Source: Nonomuraea cypriaca (lineage in GTDB: Bacteria; Actinomycetota; Actinomycetes; Streptosporangiales; Streptosporangiaceae). From it: DNA of 50,502 nt. The notes below the pieces were generated by a model. The model saw nothing but the letters and a program-made list of their open reading frames with translations. It did no database searches and had not been told where the DNA came from. Shown here piece after piece: positions 1 through 8,346 of the stretch; within the stretch, counting starts at the first letter, position 1; each line of letters starts with the position of its first letter. The position numbers and the translations under genes were made by a program. Where the stretch lies: positions 1 through 50,502 of the forward strand of contig NZ_JADOGI010000057.1 in the NCBI RefSeq assembly GCF_015645445.1. Reading direction: 5' to 3'.

Positions 1-99
1 CGAGATGACAGCAGAACCCCGACCCCCGCGGAGAAGCCCGACAGAACCTCGACAGGAGCCCATGGTCACTGTCCGTCGACCTACTCGTTGACCAGGGGG

Positions 100-301
100 A
101 ACCCTGCGGTATTTCGGTCAACGGGTCTTCTTGTCCTTCGCGGTAGGCCTGACGGATCTTCCCGCCGTTGCCGTGGCAGATCTTGCGGGCCAGCCGGTTC
201 GTCGTGACCAGCTCGGGTTTCGGCCCGGCGTCGACGTTGATCAGGCAGTCCAGGATGGTTTCGAGATAAGGCCGACGTTGCAGCGTCGGTTGGCCGGGCA
301 C
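100..301 (-). pseudogene. Tn3-family transposase (TnpA) remnant with internal deletion
   Basis: About 65 residues in one minus-strand frame. The first part contains INVDAGPKPELVTT, like the middle of Tn3-family TnpA (usual form NVDGG-KPEIITTD). It is joined directly at about position 197 to KICHGNGGKIRQAYREGQED, a stretch found near the TnpA C-terminus. Several hundred residues that normally separate these blocks are missing, so this is an internally deleted pseudogene. No terminal inverted repeats are visible. The family call comes from recalled motifs, not a search. It lies head-to-head with an IS256 fragment only a few bases away. Confidence 0.6.
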
Positions 302-305
302 ACCC

Positions 306-548
306 ATGCCGCTTACCGTAGTGCCCGAGCTGCCCGCTGACGACGGCAACTCGACGTCCGAGTCGTCGTCGCTGATCGATCAGATCGTCCGCGAGGGTGC
401 CCGTAAGATGCTGGCAGCCGTGTTGCAGGCCGAGGTGGATGCCTACATCGCCGCCTTCGCCGACGAGCGTGACAAGTTCGGTCGCCGCCTGGTGGTGCGT
501 AATGGCTACCACGCGGCGCGCGAGATTCTCACCGCGGCCGGCGCGATA
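306..548 (+). pseudogene. IS256-family transposase, N-terminal fragment
   Basis: About 80 residues from the ATG at 306 look like the N-terminus of actinobacterial IS256-family (mutator-type) transposases: IDQIVREGARKMLAAVLQAE, then RRLVVRNGYH and REILTAAGAI. Intact members continue with a proline/arginine-rich motif and the DDE core. Here the similarity stops near 545 and the frame runs into unrelated sequence antisense to the neighbouring regulator. The element is a truncated 5' end with no catalytic residues and cannot transpose. Together with the adjacent Tn3 scrap it marks an old insertion site. Confidence 0.7.
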
Positions 549-561
549 CGGAACGCTGCCT

Positions 562-1527
562 TTACTTTTGGCCCTGGGCCAGGACGAGAACGTCCCCGGC
601 GTCCGTGCGGTAGTACAGCACCGATCGCCCGGCCCGGCGGCGGCGCACGAGGCGGGCGTCGAGGAGCACTTTCAGGTGCCGGCCCACCGACCCCAGGCCC
701 TGCCCGGTCAGCGCCACGAGCTGGGTGGTGCTCTTCGGGGTGGCGAGAAGGACGAGGACTGCGGCACGAGTGGGGCCGAGCAGCCGGCCCAGCGCTTCGG
801 GCACCGGCTCCCAGCCCGGTTCGGCGAGCACACCCGAACACGGGTAGATCACGGCGTACGTGTGAGGCTCGTCCCAGGCGACCCAGGCGTGGCCGTGAGT
901 GACAGGGACGAACAGCAGACGCGCGCCGGAGCTGATTGTCCGTGGTGGACGGTTGTAGGCGTTGATCTGCAGCCGGCCGTCTCCGAGCCAGCCCATCCCG
1001 GGGCGCAGGTCCTGCAGTGCCACGGCCCAGCCGCCATGGCTGAGCTGGGCCGTACGGGAGACGATGTCGGCCTCGATGATGCGGCGGCGACGCGGCCAGT
1101 CGGGCAGTACGGCCTGCGTCCATACCCACTCCAGCAGGTCGGCGATACGTTCGGGCAGATCGGGGCGATCGAGCTCGGTGGGAAGTGAGCCGCGCATGGA
1201 CACGGCCACGTCCGCGCGGGCGACGTCGGATGGCGTCCGACGAATGATCTCCAGTTCCTCCGCGAAGGTGCGCCGCTCCTCAGTGGGTGGAGGGACGCAG
1301 AAGTCGGCGATCCATTCTTGTCCCAGCGCAGCCTGCACCAGCAGCGCAGTGACGGCATCGAGTCGCTCGCGGTAGGCCGGCAAGTGAGCGGCGAGCCACA
1401 CCTTGCCCGCCGGGTGCGTGGCCGTCCCGGCCGCCAGGGTACACAGGCTCGCGGTGGCCTCGGCCAGCGGCGACACCACGAACCTGCTGCCCGCCAGCGT
1501 GTCGGCATTGAGCTGCCACCACCCCAT
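562..1527 (-). CDS. ArsR-type winged-helix transcriptional regulator with long N-terminal domain
   Basis: A 321-residue protein. The last 75 residues form a winged helix of ArsR type: a helix from LLGPTRAAVLVLL, a recognition region GQGLGSVGRHLKVLLDARLV (about 270-292), and a basic wing RRRRAGRSVLYYRT. The first 240 residues resemble the DUF5937-type domain found in front of such winged helices in actinobacteria; its ligand is unknown. The gene is divergent from an MFS transporter 59 bp away, the usual arrangement of an efflux pump and its local repressor. The SD sequence (GGGAGG, 1535-1540) sits inside a perfect inverted repeat. The gene ends close to the IS256 fragment. Confidence 0.8.
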   Translation of the reverse strand: MGWWQLNADTLAGSRFVVSPLAEATASLCTLAAGTATHPAGKVWLAAHLPAYRERLDAVTALLVQAALGQEWIADFCVPPPTEERRTFAEELEIIRRTPSDVARADVAVSMRGSLPTELDRPDLPERIADLLEWVWTQAVLPDWPRRRRIIEADIVSRTAQLSHGGWAVALQDLRPGMGWLGDGRLQINAYNRPPRTISSGARLLFVPVTHGHAWVAWDEPHTYAVIYPCSGVLAEPGWEPVPEALGRLLGPTRAAVLVLLATPKSTTQLVALTGQGLGSVGRHLKVLLDARLVRRRRAGRSVLYYRTDAGDVLVLAQGQK

Positions 1528-1528
1528 C

Positions 1529-1548
1529 GTTTCGCCTCCCGGCGAAAC
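1529..1548. promoter_or_regulatory. Perfect inverted repeat, candidate ArsR operator over the regulator's ribosome site
   Basis: GTTTCGCC (1529-1536), a 4-base spacer, then GGCGAAAC (1541-1548): an 8-bp perfect inverted repeat in the divergent regulator/MFS intergenic region. Read on the minus strand it contains the regulator's SD sequence and begins two bases from its ATG. It could be a DNA operator for autoregulation, an RNA hairpin that hides the ribosome site, or both. Confidence 0.5.
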
Positions 1549-1586
1549 TTTAACGCCCGGGCGCGTGAGGCCCTCAGGCTCTCGGC

Positions 1587-2741
1587 ATGCGGACCTATGG
1601 ACAGCTTCTGCGCACCCCCGAGTTCACGCCCCTCTTCGCAGCGACATCTGCGCACGCGGCGGCCTCAACGGTAAGCGGACTGGCGCTGGGCGTACTTGTA
1701 TATGGGGCGACGCGGTCGCCGCTGCTGGCCGCGCTGAGTATGTTCGGCCCCTCCCTGGCGCAGGTGATCGGGGCGGTGGCGCTTCTGTCGGCCGCCGATC
1801 GGCTGTCACCGCGCGCCACGCTGAGCGGTATCGCCGTGGTCTTCGGCCTGGGTACCGCCGTGCTGGCCGTTCCGGGACTGCCGGTGTTGGGGGTATTCGC
1901 GATCGTGCTGGTGCTCGGGTTGGTCTCCTCGCTGAACGGCGGGGTGCGGTGGGGGCTGCTCAACGAGATCCTGCCGCGTGAGGGGTATCTGCTGGGCAGG
2001 TCGACGATGAACATGACCATGGGAGTCCTGCAGATCTGCGGGTTCGCGGCGGGGGGCGTGCTGGTCGCCGCGCTGTCGTCGCGCGGGGCCCTACTCGTCA
2101 GCGCCGTGCTGTACCTGGCCGAGGCGGTCATCACCCGGTGGGGTCTTAGTGATAGGCCGCCGCGGGGCACAGGGCGGCCGTCGGTTGCCGCGACGTGGCG
2201 GACGAACGTGCAGTTGTGGTCGTCCGTGCCCCGCCGTTACGTGTATCTCGCGCTGTGGGTGCCCAACGGGTTGATCGTCGGCTGCGAGTCGCTCTTCGTC
2301 CCCTACGCGCCGGAGCACGCCGGCCTACTGTTCGCCGTCGCGGCGGCGGGCATGCTGGCGGGTGACATACTGGCAGGCCGGTTCATCCCCTCCAAGTGGC
2401 GGGCACGCCTCGGGGCCCCGCTACGTCTCCTGCTGGCCGTACCGTATTTGGTCTTCGCGCTACAGCCGGGGATCACGGTGGCGGCGGTAGCCGTAGCGGC
2501 GGCGTCAGTAGGGTATGCGGCGAGCCTGTCGCTGCAGGAGCGTCTGATGGCACTGACGCCGGAGGAACTGAGCGGGCACGCCCTTGGGCTGCACTCCTCG
2601 GGCATGCTCACCATGCAGGGCGTTGGCGCCGCACTTGCGGGGGCGGTCGCGCAGGTCGCATCGGCGACGACCGCCATGGCGGTGATGGCGGCGTTGTCCG
2701 TGGCGGTCACGCTGGCCCTCACTGGTGGATTGCGGCCTTAA
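1587..2741 (+). CDS. MFS transporter, 12-helix type
   Basis: A 384-residue protein made almost entirely of hydrophobic segments separated by short basic loops, with an early loop SAADRLSPR in the usual MFS loop 2-3 place. Length and N-terminus (YGQLLRTPEFTPLFAATSAH) match actinobacterial 12-TM MFS exporters. The gene is divergent from an ArsR-type regulator and probably under its control, so efflux of a small toxic compound is the likely role. The substrate cannot be read from the sequence. The SD sequence before the ATG at 1587 is weak. Confidence 0.8.
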   Translation: MRTYGQLLRTPEFTPLFAATSAHAAASTVSGLALGVLVYGATRSPLLAALSMFGPSLAQVIGAVALLSAADRLSPRATLSGIAVVFGLGTAVLAVPGLPVLGVFAIVLVLGLVSSLNGGVRWGLLNEILPREGYLLGRSTMNMTMGVLQICGFAAGGVLVAALSSRGALLVSAVLYLAEAVITRWGLSDRPPRGTGRPSVAATWRTNVQLWSSVPRRYVYLALWVPNGLIVGCESLFVPYAPEHAGLLFAVAAAGMLAGDILAGRFIPSKWRARLGAPLRLLLAVPYLVFALQPGITVAAVAVAAASVGYAASLSLQERLMALTPEELSGHALGLHSSGMLTMQGVGAALAGAVAQVASATTAMAVMAALSVAVTLALTGGLRP

Positions 2742-3150
2742 CTGCTGGTGTTGGCAGTCATCGAGTCCGTATCGGCTCGCAGAGAAGCTCCCGCGCAGTC
2801 GCGGCCGAGTGGGTTGTCGTCTCTGGATGGCCGCAGGCGACGGGCATGCGTACACGACAGACAATCCTCGCGGCCAAGGACTTACAAGATGATCACCCTT
2901 GCCTCGCCCGGTCTTGTTGGCGACCCTGACGGGCGGCATTTTCCCCTCGGTTTACGGTGGTGCTGTCAATTCTCATCGACATTACTTGCGGGTAGCACCG
3001 CCCAGTGCTGTTCGAAGTCGTTGCCCTGTGACACCGAACCTTGAGTTCGTGCCATCGAAGGTTGGACGGATCTGAGAGCTTGTTGAGATCGCCGCTGTAC
3101 GGTCTCATGGACCGCATACGAGGGGCATTACCGAAAAGAGCGGGGCAGGC
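2742..3150. other. 409-bp intergenic region, no gene recognised
   Basis: Lower GC than its neighbours and stop-rich. Short open frames are present on both strands but none has recognisable protein character or a good ribosome site. It must carry the promoter for the TPR gene that follows, but no convincing -35/-10 pair stands out. Confidence 0.4.
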
Positions 3151-3834
3151 ATGGAGGGACGCATCGAGAAGGCCAAGCTGTCCTATGAGCATGCTGTCTT
3201 CGTCGGCGATGTCGGTGAGCTGGCAGCGGCGGAGCGGGAGTTGGACAAGGTCGAAGCCGATCTCGCTGTGGCCCGGGGACGGATCTTGCACGCGCGGTTC
3301 CTCGATGACCGGCGCGAGGATCCGCGTGAGCTGGCACTGTTCGAGCGTGCGACACACCTGTACCGGACGCTGGGTGATGCGGCGGGCGAGGCGGATTCGG
3401 TGTTCTGGGAGGGCTGTTTCCACCAGGTCGTACGGAGCGACCCCGACCGCGCCATTCCTCTCCTTGAGCAGTCGTACGACCTGGCAACGGCGGCAGGCGC
3501 CCGATACACCCAGTCGGAAGCGCTCCGGCACCTGGGGATCGCCGACCATGCCGCAGGCCGGCTGGACGCCGCCCGGGAGCATTTGGAGGCATCGGTACGG
3601 CTACGCCGGGAGATCGGGCTGCTGGCCGGTGTCGCCGCCGACCAGGTAGGGCTGATCTACATCGCCGCCGCGCAAGGCCGACAGGACGACGCGGTGGCGC
3701 TGGCCGCAGAGGCGTATGCCACCGCCGAGGAGTGCGGGGCCCGCCGCATCATGCGGCAGGTCGCGGAGGCGCGTATGCAGATCATGGCGCCGGACACCGA
3801 TCACGGCGAGACCTACAAGCAGGGCGCACCTTGA
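3151..3834 (+). CDS. Tetratricopeptide-repeat protein
   Basis: A 227-residue, mostly helical protein with TPR-like units. Clear ones are FERATHLYRTLGDAAGEADS (about 68-87), AIPLLEQSYDLATAAGARYT (about 105-124), a repeat around HLGIADHAAGRLDAAREHLE (about 132-151), and a last unit around GRQDDAVALAAEAYATAEEC. No signal peptide, membrane segment or enzymatic domain is visible, so it is probably a cytoplasmic scaffold or sensor. The start at 3151 has a weak purine-rich site (GGGGCAGGC). It stands alone between intergenic regions, so context gives no function. Confidence 0.7.
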   Translation: MEGRIEKAKLSYEHAVFVGDVGELAAAERELDKVEADLAVARGRILHARFLDDRREDPRELALFERATHLYRTLGDAAGEADSVFWEGCFHQVVRSDPDRAIPLLEQSYDLATAAGARYTQSEALRHLGIADHAAGRLDAAREHLEASVRLRREIGLLAGVAADQVGLIYIAAAQGRQDDAVALAAEAYATAEECGARRIMRQVAEARMQIMAPDTDHGETYKQGAP

Positions 3835-3869
3835 GCCGCTGAAGCTTCGATGTCGCAAGCTCAAGGTGC
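3826..3869 (+). terminator. Hairpin over the stop codon of the TPR gene
   Basis: GCACCTTGAGC (3826-3836) pairs perfectly with GCTCAAGGTGC (3859-3869), an 11-bp stem with a 22-base loop that itself holds the palindrome GAAGCTTC. The left arm contains the TGA of the TPR gene. There is no T-run after it, so it could be a factor-dependent terminator, a 3' stabilising hairpin, or an old mobile-element end. Confidence 0.4.
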
Positions 3870-3989
3870 ATGGTCACCGGACGGAAGTCGCCGACAAACG
3901 CTGCTGTTCCTCGCCGACATAATCACCACAGGTTGAGACCCCTCGGGGCGAGCCGCGGATGCACTCATCCAGCGAACCACCCGCATGAC

Positions 3990-4075
3990 TACCTGGTCGG
4001 TGACGCCCACCAGGTGCTGGATGCCCTCGTCGTACGGCGAGATCGTGATGTTGTCCGGGCTGTCATAGGGTGTCC
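3990..4075 (-). pseudogene. PhoX-type (DUF839) phosphatase scrap
   Basis: A short minus-strand frame encodes SPDNITISPY followed by EGIQHLVGVT. This matches a conserved stretch of PhoX/DUF839 proteins (usually GPDNIT-SP...GVQHLVG), with roughly ten residues missing between the blocks. Neither flank continues the family in any frame. It is a tiny remnant of a larger gene, called from recalled family sequence only. Confidence 0.4.
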
Positions 4076-4116
4076 TCGTCGGGGAGGGGTTGACGCCGAA
4101 TCCTCCTGTGGACGGT

Positions 4117-5244
4117 TCACCAGGTGGTGTGGACGGCCTTGGGCCCGATGTCCACTGCGTTGGTCGTCCATTCGATGTCCTCGACCGGTCCTTGCAGTCG
4201 CAGCCCGGGCAACCGCCTGGCCAGGGCGCGGAGGGCGGCGGTGATCTCGATGTGGGCCAGGGGTGCGCCGAGGCAGTAGTGCATCCCGTGCCCGAACACC
4301 AGAGGCGTGCCGGCGCGCCGCTCGGGCCAGAATCGGTCCGGGTCGGCGAAGTGCTCGGGGTCGCGATGGGCGGCCTCCAGCCGGACCAGGACCAGGTCGC
4401 CCGCGGCGATCGGCACGCCACCCAGTTGCAGGTCGTCCTGGGCGTAGCGGGGGAAGGGCTCGCCGGTCCGTCCCGCCTGCAGGCGCAGGACCTCCTGGAC
4501 AGCCGTGTCTGTCTGCTCGGTCGTGGACGTCGCAAGGGCGGGCAGCCGGCCTTCGGCCAGAAGCCGGATCGCGCCGGTGGAGATCGCGTTGGAGGCCGAC
4601 AGGTAGCCGGCGGAGACGATGGTCGTGGTCATGGCGATCAGCTCGGCGTCGCTGGGTGTCTCCCGCTTGGCCGCGACCAGTTCCCCGGCGTAGGCGCCGA
4701 GCTCGTTCCATGCTTGCGCGGCCGTGGCCAGGTCCTCCTCGTCGGCGAAGAGGAAGTCCGTAGCGCTCGCGGCGTCGGCGAGCCCGCGCAGCCGCGCGCG
4801 ATCGCCTGTCGGCACACCGAGTAGCTCGCCGATCACCCTGATCGACAGGGGGGCGGCGAGGTCCGTCACCAGGTCGGCGGGTGGCCCGTGGTCCGCGAGC
4901 GTTGAGACGTAGTCGCCGGCCAGCCGCTCGACGTGCGGCCGCAGGGCGGCGATGCTCCGTGGGCTGAAGGCCTTCGACACCAGGCGCCGGAGCCGGGCGT
5001 GGGCTTCGCCGTCCTGGAACAGGGTGTCATTCCCCGACATGTCGGTGCCGGGTGGCGCCAGCCCGAATCTGCGGTCGGACAACACCGCCGCGACGGTCTC
5101 GTACGAGGTGACCAGCCACGCGCGTCGCCCATCCGGCGTGAGCACCGGGGCGACGGGTGCGCTCGCGCGCAGCCGCGCGTACTCAGGCGGCGGCGTCAGA
5201 GGGTCGGGTCGGTCGAACGGCAGGGTGGGCGTCGTCATGGTCAC
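4117..5244 (-). CDS. Cytochrome P450 with atypical I-helix
   Basis: A 375-residue soluble bacterial P450. The heme-binding loop FGHGMHYCLGAPLA (317-330) supplies the Cys324 thiolate, and the K-helix ExxR is E251-R254. The I-helix reads SAGYLSASNA (211-220) where most P450s have AGxxT with an acid before the threonine; both residues used for O2 activation are replaced. Such P450s often do chemistry other than plain hydroxylation, but the substrate is unknown. The GTG at 5244 has GAGGAG five bases upstream; an ATG two codons later is the alternative. No ferredoxin or reductase gene is adjacent. A 6-bp inverted repeat lies 37 bp upstream. Confidence 0.88.
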   Translation of the reverse strand: MTMTTPTLPFDRPDPLTPPPEYARLRASAPVAPVLTPDGRRAWLVTSYETVAAVLSDRRFGLAPPGTDMSGNDTLFQDGEAHARLRRLVSKAFSPRSIAALRPHVERLAGDYVSTLADHGPPADLVTDLAAPLSIRVIGELLGVPTGDRARLRGLADAASATDFLFADEEDLATAAQAWNELGAYAGELVAAKRETPSDAELIAMTTTIVSAGYLSASNAISTGAIRLLAEGRLPALATSTTEQTDTAVQEVLRLQAGRTGEPFPRYAQDDLQLGGVPIAAGDLVLVRLEAAHRDPEHFADPDRFWPERRAGTPLVFGHGMHYCLGAPLAHIEITAALRALARRLPGLRLQGPVEDIEWTTNAVDIGPKAVHTTW

Positions 5245-5280
5245 TGTGGCTCCTCATCTCTCTCGGATCCAGTGAAAACG

Positions 5281-5295
5281 TTGACGTCGCGTCAA
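5281..5295. promoter_or_regulatory. Inverted repeat overlapping a possible -35 box of the P450 gene
   Basis: TTGACGTCGCGTCAA: 6-bp perfect arms and a 3-base centre. On the minus strand it reads TTGACG, identical to a good -35 hexamer for the P450 gene. It could be a repressor operator, but no regulator gene is next to the P450. Confidence 0.35.
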
Positions 5296-5487
5296 GGTCA
5301 ACCCAGGGAACGGCGCGGCACCGGCTCGGTTCCGGACATCTGTTGCTCGAGCGGACGAGAACGCGTTTCAATCCCGGTCCTGGGTGAGATGCCTGGCGGT
5401 CCCACTCACCGGCTGGCGCCAGGGTGCTCCCATGAACGTGGCCGGGTGACAACTGCCGGTCGAACGCGATCGCGCCCACGGCGCCGG

Positions 5488-5643
5488 GCCGGCCTCCGGG
5501 GCGGCGATCCACGAGTACTTCCAGCCCGGCACGATCTGCGCCGCCCCACGGCTGCGACCGTAGACATGGCAGAACGAGCGGTCCGGGCTGGTGGCGGCGT
5601 CCGGGCGCGACCAGTTCGACACGTCGACCGCGAGGTCCCCCAC
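5488..5643 (-). pseudogene. DDE transposase fragment
   Basis: About 50 residues on the minus strand (VDVSNWSRPDA, then FCHVYGRSRGAAQIVPGW, then YSWIAAPEAG) match the block around the first catalytic Asp of actinobacterial IS701-like DDE transposases (typical forms DVSPWLRPDA and CHVYGR...PGWPYSFVA). Similarity starts only a few bases after the stop of the MFS gene and ends near 5488, so both ends of the transposase are missing. No inverted repeats were found. Confidence 0.55.
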
Positions 5644-5649
5644 ACGGGT

Positions 5650-7131
5650 TCACTGGTCGACGTGCTCGGCCGCGGTCTTCGGGAGCGCGAGCATCACGAG
5701 TGCCGCCACGACGTAGAGCACCGCGGAGACGACGAGGGCGATGCTGAGCGCGTGACCGTAGTCGGCCAGTCCCGGTGTGCCGGTCGTCGATCCGGTGACG
5801 GCGGTGAAGAAGACCGTGCCGAGAACGGCGATGCCGATGGCGCCGCCGATCTGGTTGACGGTGGAGAGCAGGCCGCCCGCGGCGCCTGCGTTGCGTCCGG
5901 GAATGCCGGCGAGGACGACGTTGACGAGGATGGGGGCGGCAAGACCGAGCCCGAGACCGCCGATGAGAAGAGCGAGGGCAAGATGCCAGTATCCGGGATC
6001 GTTGCCGTCCCTGATGATCGCCCACAGGACGAGCTGGGATGCCGCGATGGTGAGCGAGCCGGTGATCAGCAGGGCTCTCCCGGCCTTGGCGGCGAGAGCG
6101 ACGCCGAGCCCTGAGGTGATGATCGAACCGAGTGCGTAAGGCAGGATCACCAGGCCGGTCTCCCACGCGGTGCGGTCGGTGCCGTTTTGGAGGTAGACCG
6201 ACAGGGTGAGGAAGAACGACCCGATGCCGCCGAAGAAGAGCACGGACGCGCTCAGGCCGATCGCGAAGGCGCGGATTCGGAGCAGAGCCGGATCGAAGAC
6301 GGGTTCGTTCCCGCGTCCGGTGAGGCGGCGCTCGTAGGCGAGGAAGATCGCCAGCACGATGATTCCGGCGGCGAGGAGGGCGTAACTGGCCCAGGTCCAT
6401 CCCCCGGTCTCGGTCTGGATGATCGGCAGTAGCAGGAGCAGGATGCCCGAGGCCGCGAGCAGCGCGCCCAGGAGGTCCAGCCGCGCGGTCGAGGTGGAGC
6501 GGGACTCCGGCAGAACCTTCGCGCCGATGATGAGCGCCAGGATCGAGACAGGCACGTTGATCCAGAAGATTGTGCGCCATCCCAGGTCGAACAGGTCGCC
6601 GTCAACGAGCAGCCCGCCCAGCAGCGGGCCGGCGACCGACGCGAGACCCTGGACCGCCCCGTAGGCGCCGAACGCCTTGGCACGCTCGCCCGGAGCGAAC
6701 GATGCCCGGATGATCCCGAACACCTGCGGGACCATGATCCCTGCGGTCAGTCCCTGCGCGGCGCGCATGCCGATGAGCATTCCCGGATCGGCTGCCAGCG
6801 CGCAGAGTGCGGAGGTGAGCATGAACCCGGCCAGCCCGATCATGAACAGGCGCTTGCGGCCGTACTGGTCACCGAGCCGTCCGCCGGTGATCAGGCCCGC
6901 ACCCAGGGCGAGGACGTAGGCGGCGATCGTCCACTGGATCTGGGCGTCGCCGGCCCCCAGGTCTTGGGCTATCGCCGGGGCCGCGACGGTGACGATCGTC
7001 GCGTCGAGAAGGTCCATGAAGGAGCCGAAGAGCACCACCAGGAGCGCCGCGCTCGCGCCCGCGCCGGAGATGAGTGCCGAGGAAGCGGCGGGTGCATGCG
7101 TGCCCTCTTGAGGGCTCTGTGAAACGGTCAT
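5650..7131 (-). CDS. DHA2-type MFS drug transporter (EmrB/QacA family, 14 helices)
   Basis: About 493 residues with 14 hydrophobic segments. Motif C-like region GSFMDLLDATIVTVAAPAI is in helix 1, motif A GGRLGDQYGRKR follows helix 2, and the helix 5 region has a GPLLGGLL motif. These mark a proton-driven multidrug exporter of the DHA2 group. I prefer the ATG at 7131 because the family usually starts with a sequence like MTVSQSP; an in-frame ATG at 7161 would place a probable -10 box inside the gene. It is divergent from a WYL-domain regulator, which probably controls it. Its 3' end abuts a transposase fragment. Confidence 0.85.
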   Translation of the reverse strand: MTVSQSPQEGTHAPAASSALISGAGASAALLVVLFGSFMDLLDATIVTVAAPAIAQDLGAGDAQIQWTIAAYVLALGAGLITGGRLGDQYGRKRLFMIGLAGFMLTSALCALAADPGMLIGMRAAQGLTAGIMVPQVFGIIRASFAPGERAKAFGAYGAVQGLASVAGPLLGGLLVDGDLFDLGWRTIFWINVPVSILALIIGAKVLPESRSTSTARLDLLGALLAASGILLLLLPIIQTETGGWTWASYALLAAGIIVLAIFLAYERRLTGRGNEPVFDPALLRIRAFAIGLSASVLFFGGIGSFFLTLSVYLQNGTDRTAWETGLVILPYALGSIITSGLGVALAAKAGRALLITGSLTIAASQLVLWAIIRDGNDPGYWHLALALLIGGLGLGLAAPILVNVVLAGIPGRNAGAAGGLLSTVNQIGGAIGIAVLGTVFFTAVTGSTTGTPGLADYGHALSIALVVSAVLYVVAALVMLALPKTAAEHVDQ

Positions 7132-7149
7132 GCTGGCCACGATCACAGG

Positions 7150-7155
7150 TATAGT
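7150..7155 (+). promoter_or_regulatory. Possible -10 box (TATAGT) of the WYL regulator gene
   Basis: TATAGT lies in the short divergent region and would give a leader of about 30 bases containing the strong SD GAGGGG (7180-7185, seven bases before the ATG at 7193). The complementary strand reads TATACC, which could serve the opposite MFS gene. No good -35 element is visible for either direction. Confidence 0.35.
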
Positions 7156-7192
7156 TGCCATCGAGTGACCGCTTTATGTGAGGGGATAAGCG

Positions 7193-8164
7193 ATGGCTAC
7201 CACCTCCGCGCGGACGCTCAAGCTGCTGTCGATCTTCGGGATCGGCGCGACCCTGACCGCCGAGGAGCTCGCCACCAGGCTCGGGGCGTCTGTGCGGACC
7301 GTGCGACGCGACATCGACACGCTCAGAGAGCTCGGGTACGAGATCGAGGCCGTGCGCGGGGCGGGCGGAGGTTACCGGCTCGGCCGCGCCAACCGGTTGG
7401 CGCCGGTCGTCTTCGACGAGGACCAGGCTGTCGCGGCGGCCGTCGCGCTCCAGACCGTCCCCACGATCCTGTCCGGCATCCGCGAGAACTCGGCCCGCGC
7501 CCTCGCCACGCTGCAGCAGGCGATGCCCGCCCGCAGCCGTATCCACGCCGAAGCGTTCACCGTCTCCGCAGCGCGCAACTACTGGGAGTTCCCCGCGGCG
7601 CCCATCGACGCCGAGATCATCCGCGTCATCGGTGGCGCGATCAACCGGCAGCACATCGTTCGCGTGGACTACACCGGCGAGGACGAACCGACGACTCTCA
7701 CGCTGGAACCGCACGACCTCGTCGTGTGGGCGGCACGGTGGTACCTCGTCGCGTTCGAACCGGACGCGGACCGATGGCGCGCGATGCGAATCGACCGCCT
7801 CGAACCACGCATGCCCACGGGGAGAACCTTCGACCGCCGCGACGTCCCGCACAGCGATCCGGTCGCATTCGTCATGAGCACGCACGACCGCGGCGACACC
7901 CCGGCGGACTGGCCATGCCGCGGGTCGGCGCTCGTCGCACTACCTGCGCCCGTCGTCGCCCGGTTCGCCCCCGGCGGATCGACGGTCGAGTACGACACCG
8001 ACTCCAGCTGCCGACTCACGCTCGGTGCATGGTCATGGGCAGGGCTGGCAGGATTGCTCCTGACTTTCGACGCTGACGTCACGGGCATCGAACCGGCAGA
8101 GCTCAGGCAGGCGCTGCGCTCCTTGCGCACCCGCATCGACGAAGGACTCAGGCGCGCTATGTGA
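7193..8164 (+). CDS. WYL-domain transcriptional regulator (YafY type)
   Basis: A 323-residue protein. Residues 5-60 form a DeoR-like winged helix (LTAEELATRLGASVRTVRRD, then LRELGYEIEAVRGAGGGYRL). Residues about 140-205 form the WYL domain, ending in WAARWYLVAFEPDADRWRAM and RIDRLE. A C-terminal WCX-like extension follows. WYL proteins bind effectors, in some cases nucleic-acid ligands, and regulate neighbours. This one is divergent from the DHA2 MFS gene, its most likely target. It has a strong ribosome site and intact family length. Confidence 0.88.
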   Translation: MATTSARTLKLLSIFGIGATLTAEELATRLGASVRTVRRDIDTLRELGYEIEAVRGAGGGYRLGRANRLAPVVFDEDQAVAAAVALQTVPTILSGIRENSARALATLQQAMPARSRIHAEAFTVSAARNYWEFPAAPIDAEIIRVIGGAINRQHIVRVDYTGEDEPTTLTLEPHDLVVWAARWYLVAFEPDADRWRAMRIDRLEPRMPTGRTFDRRDVPHSDPVAFVMSTHDRGDTPADWPCRGSALVALPAPVVARFAPGGSTVEYDTDSSCRLTLGAWSWAGLAGLLLTFDADVTGIEPAELRQALRSLRTRIDEGLRRAM

Positions 8165-8346
8165 GTTCACTGGGATGTGTCGAGGCTGGGGACTGCTGCA
8201 CGGATAGGTGGAGCAGGTGCCGGAGAACGAACCGGCCAGGTGGTGGCGCCCGACGTCCCGCGTGCGGCCACAACCGCTGCCGGCCCTGGCGCTTCCGGCT
8301 CGGATGGCTCTCGCCCCGCCGACGACGTCGAACTCGATTACGTCGG

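Noticed and set aside
5183..6580. Long minus-strand open frame overlapping the DHA2 MFS gene
   Set aside because: Arginine-rich, low-complexity reading in a shifted frame of the MFS gene; no domain.
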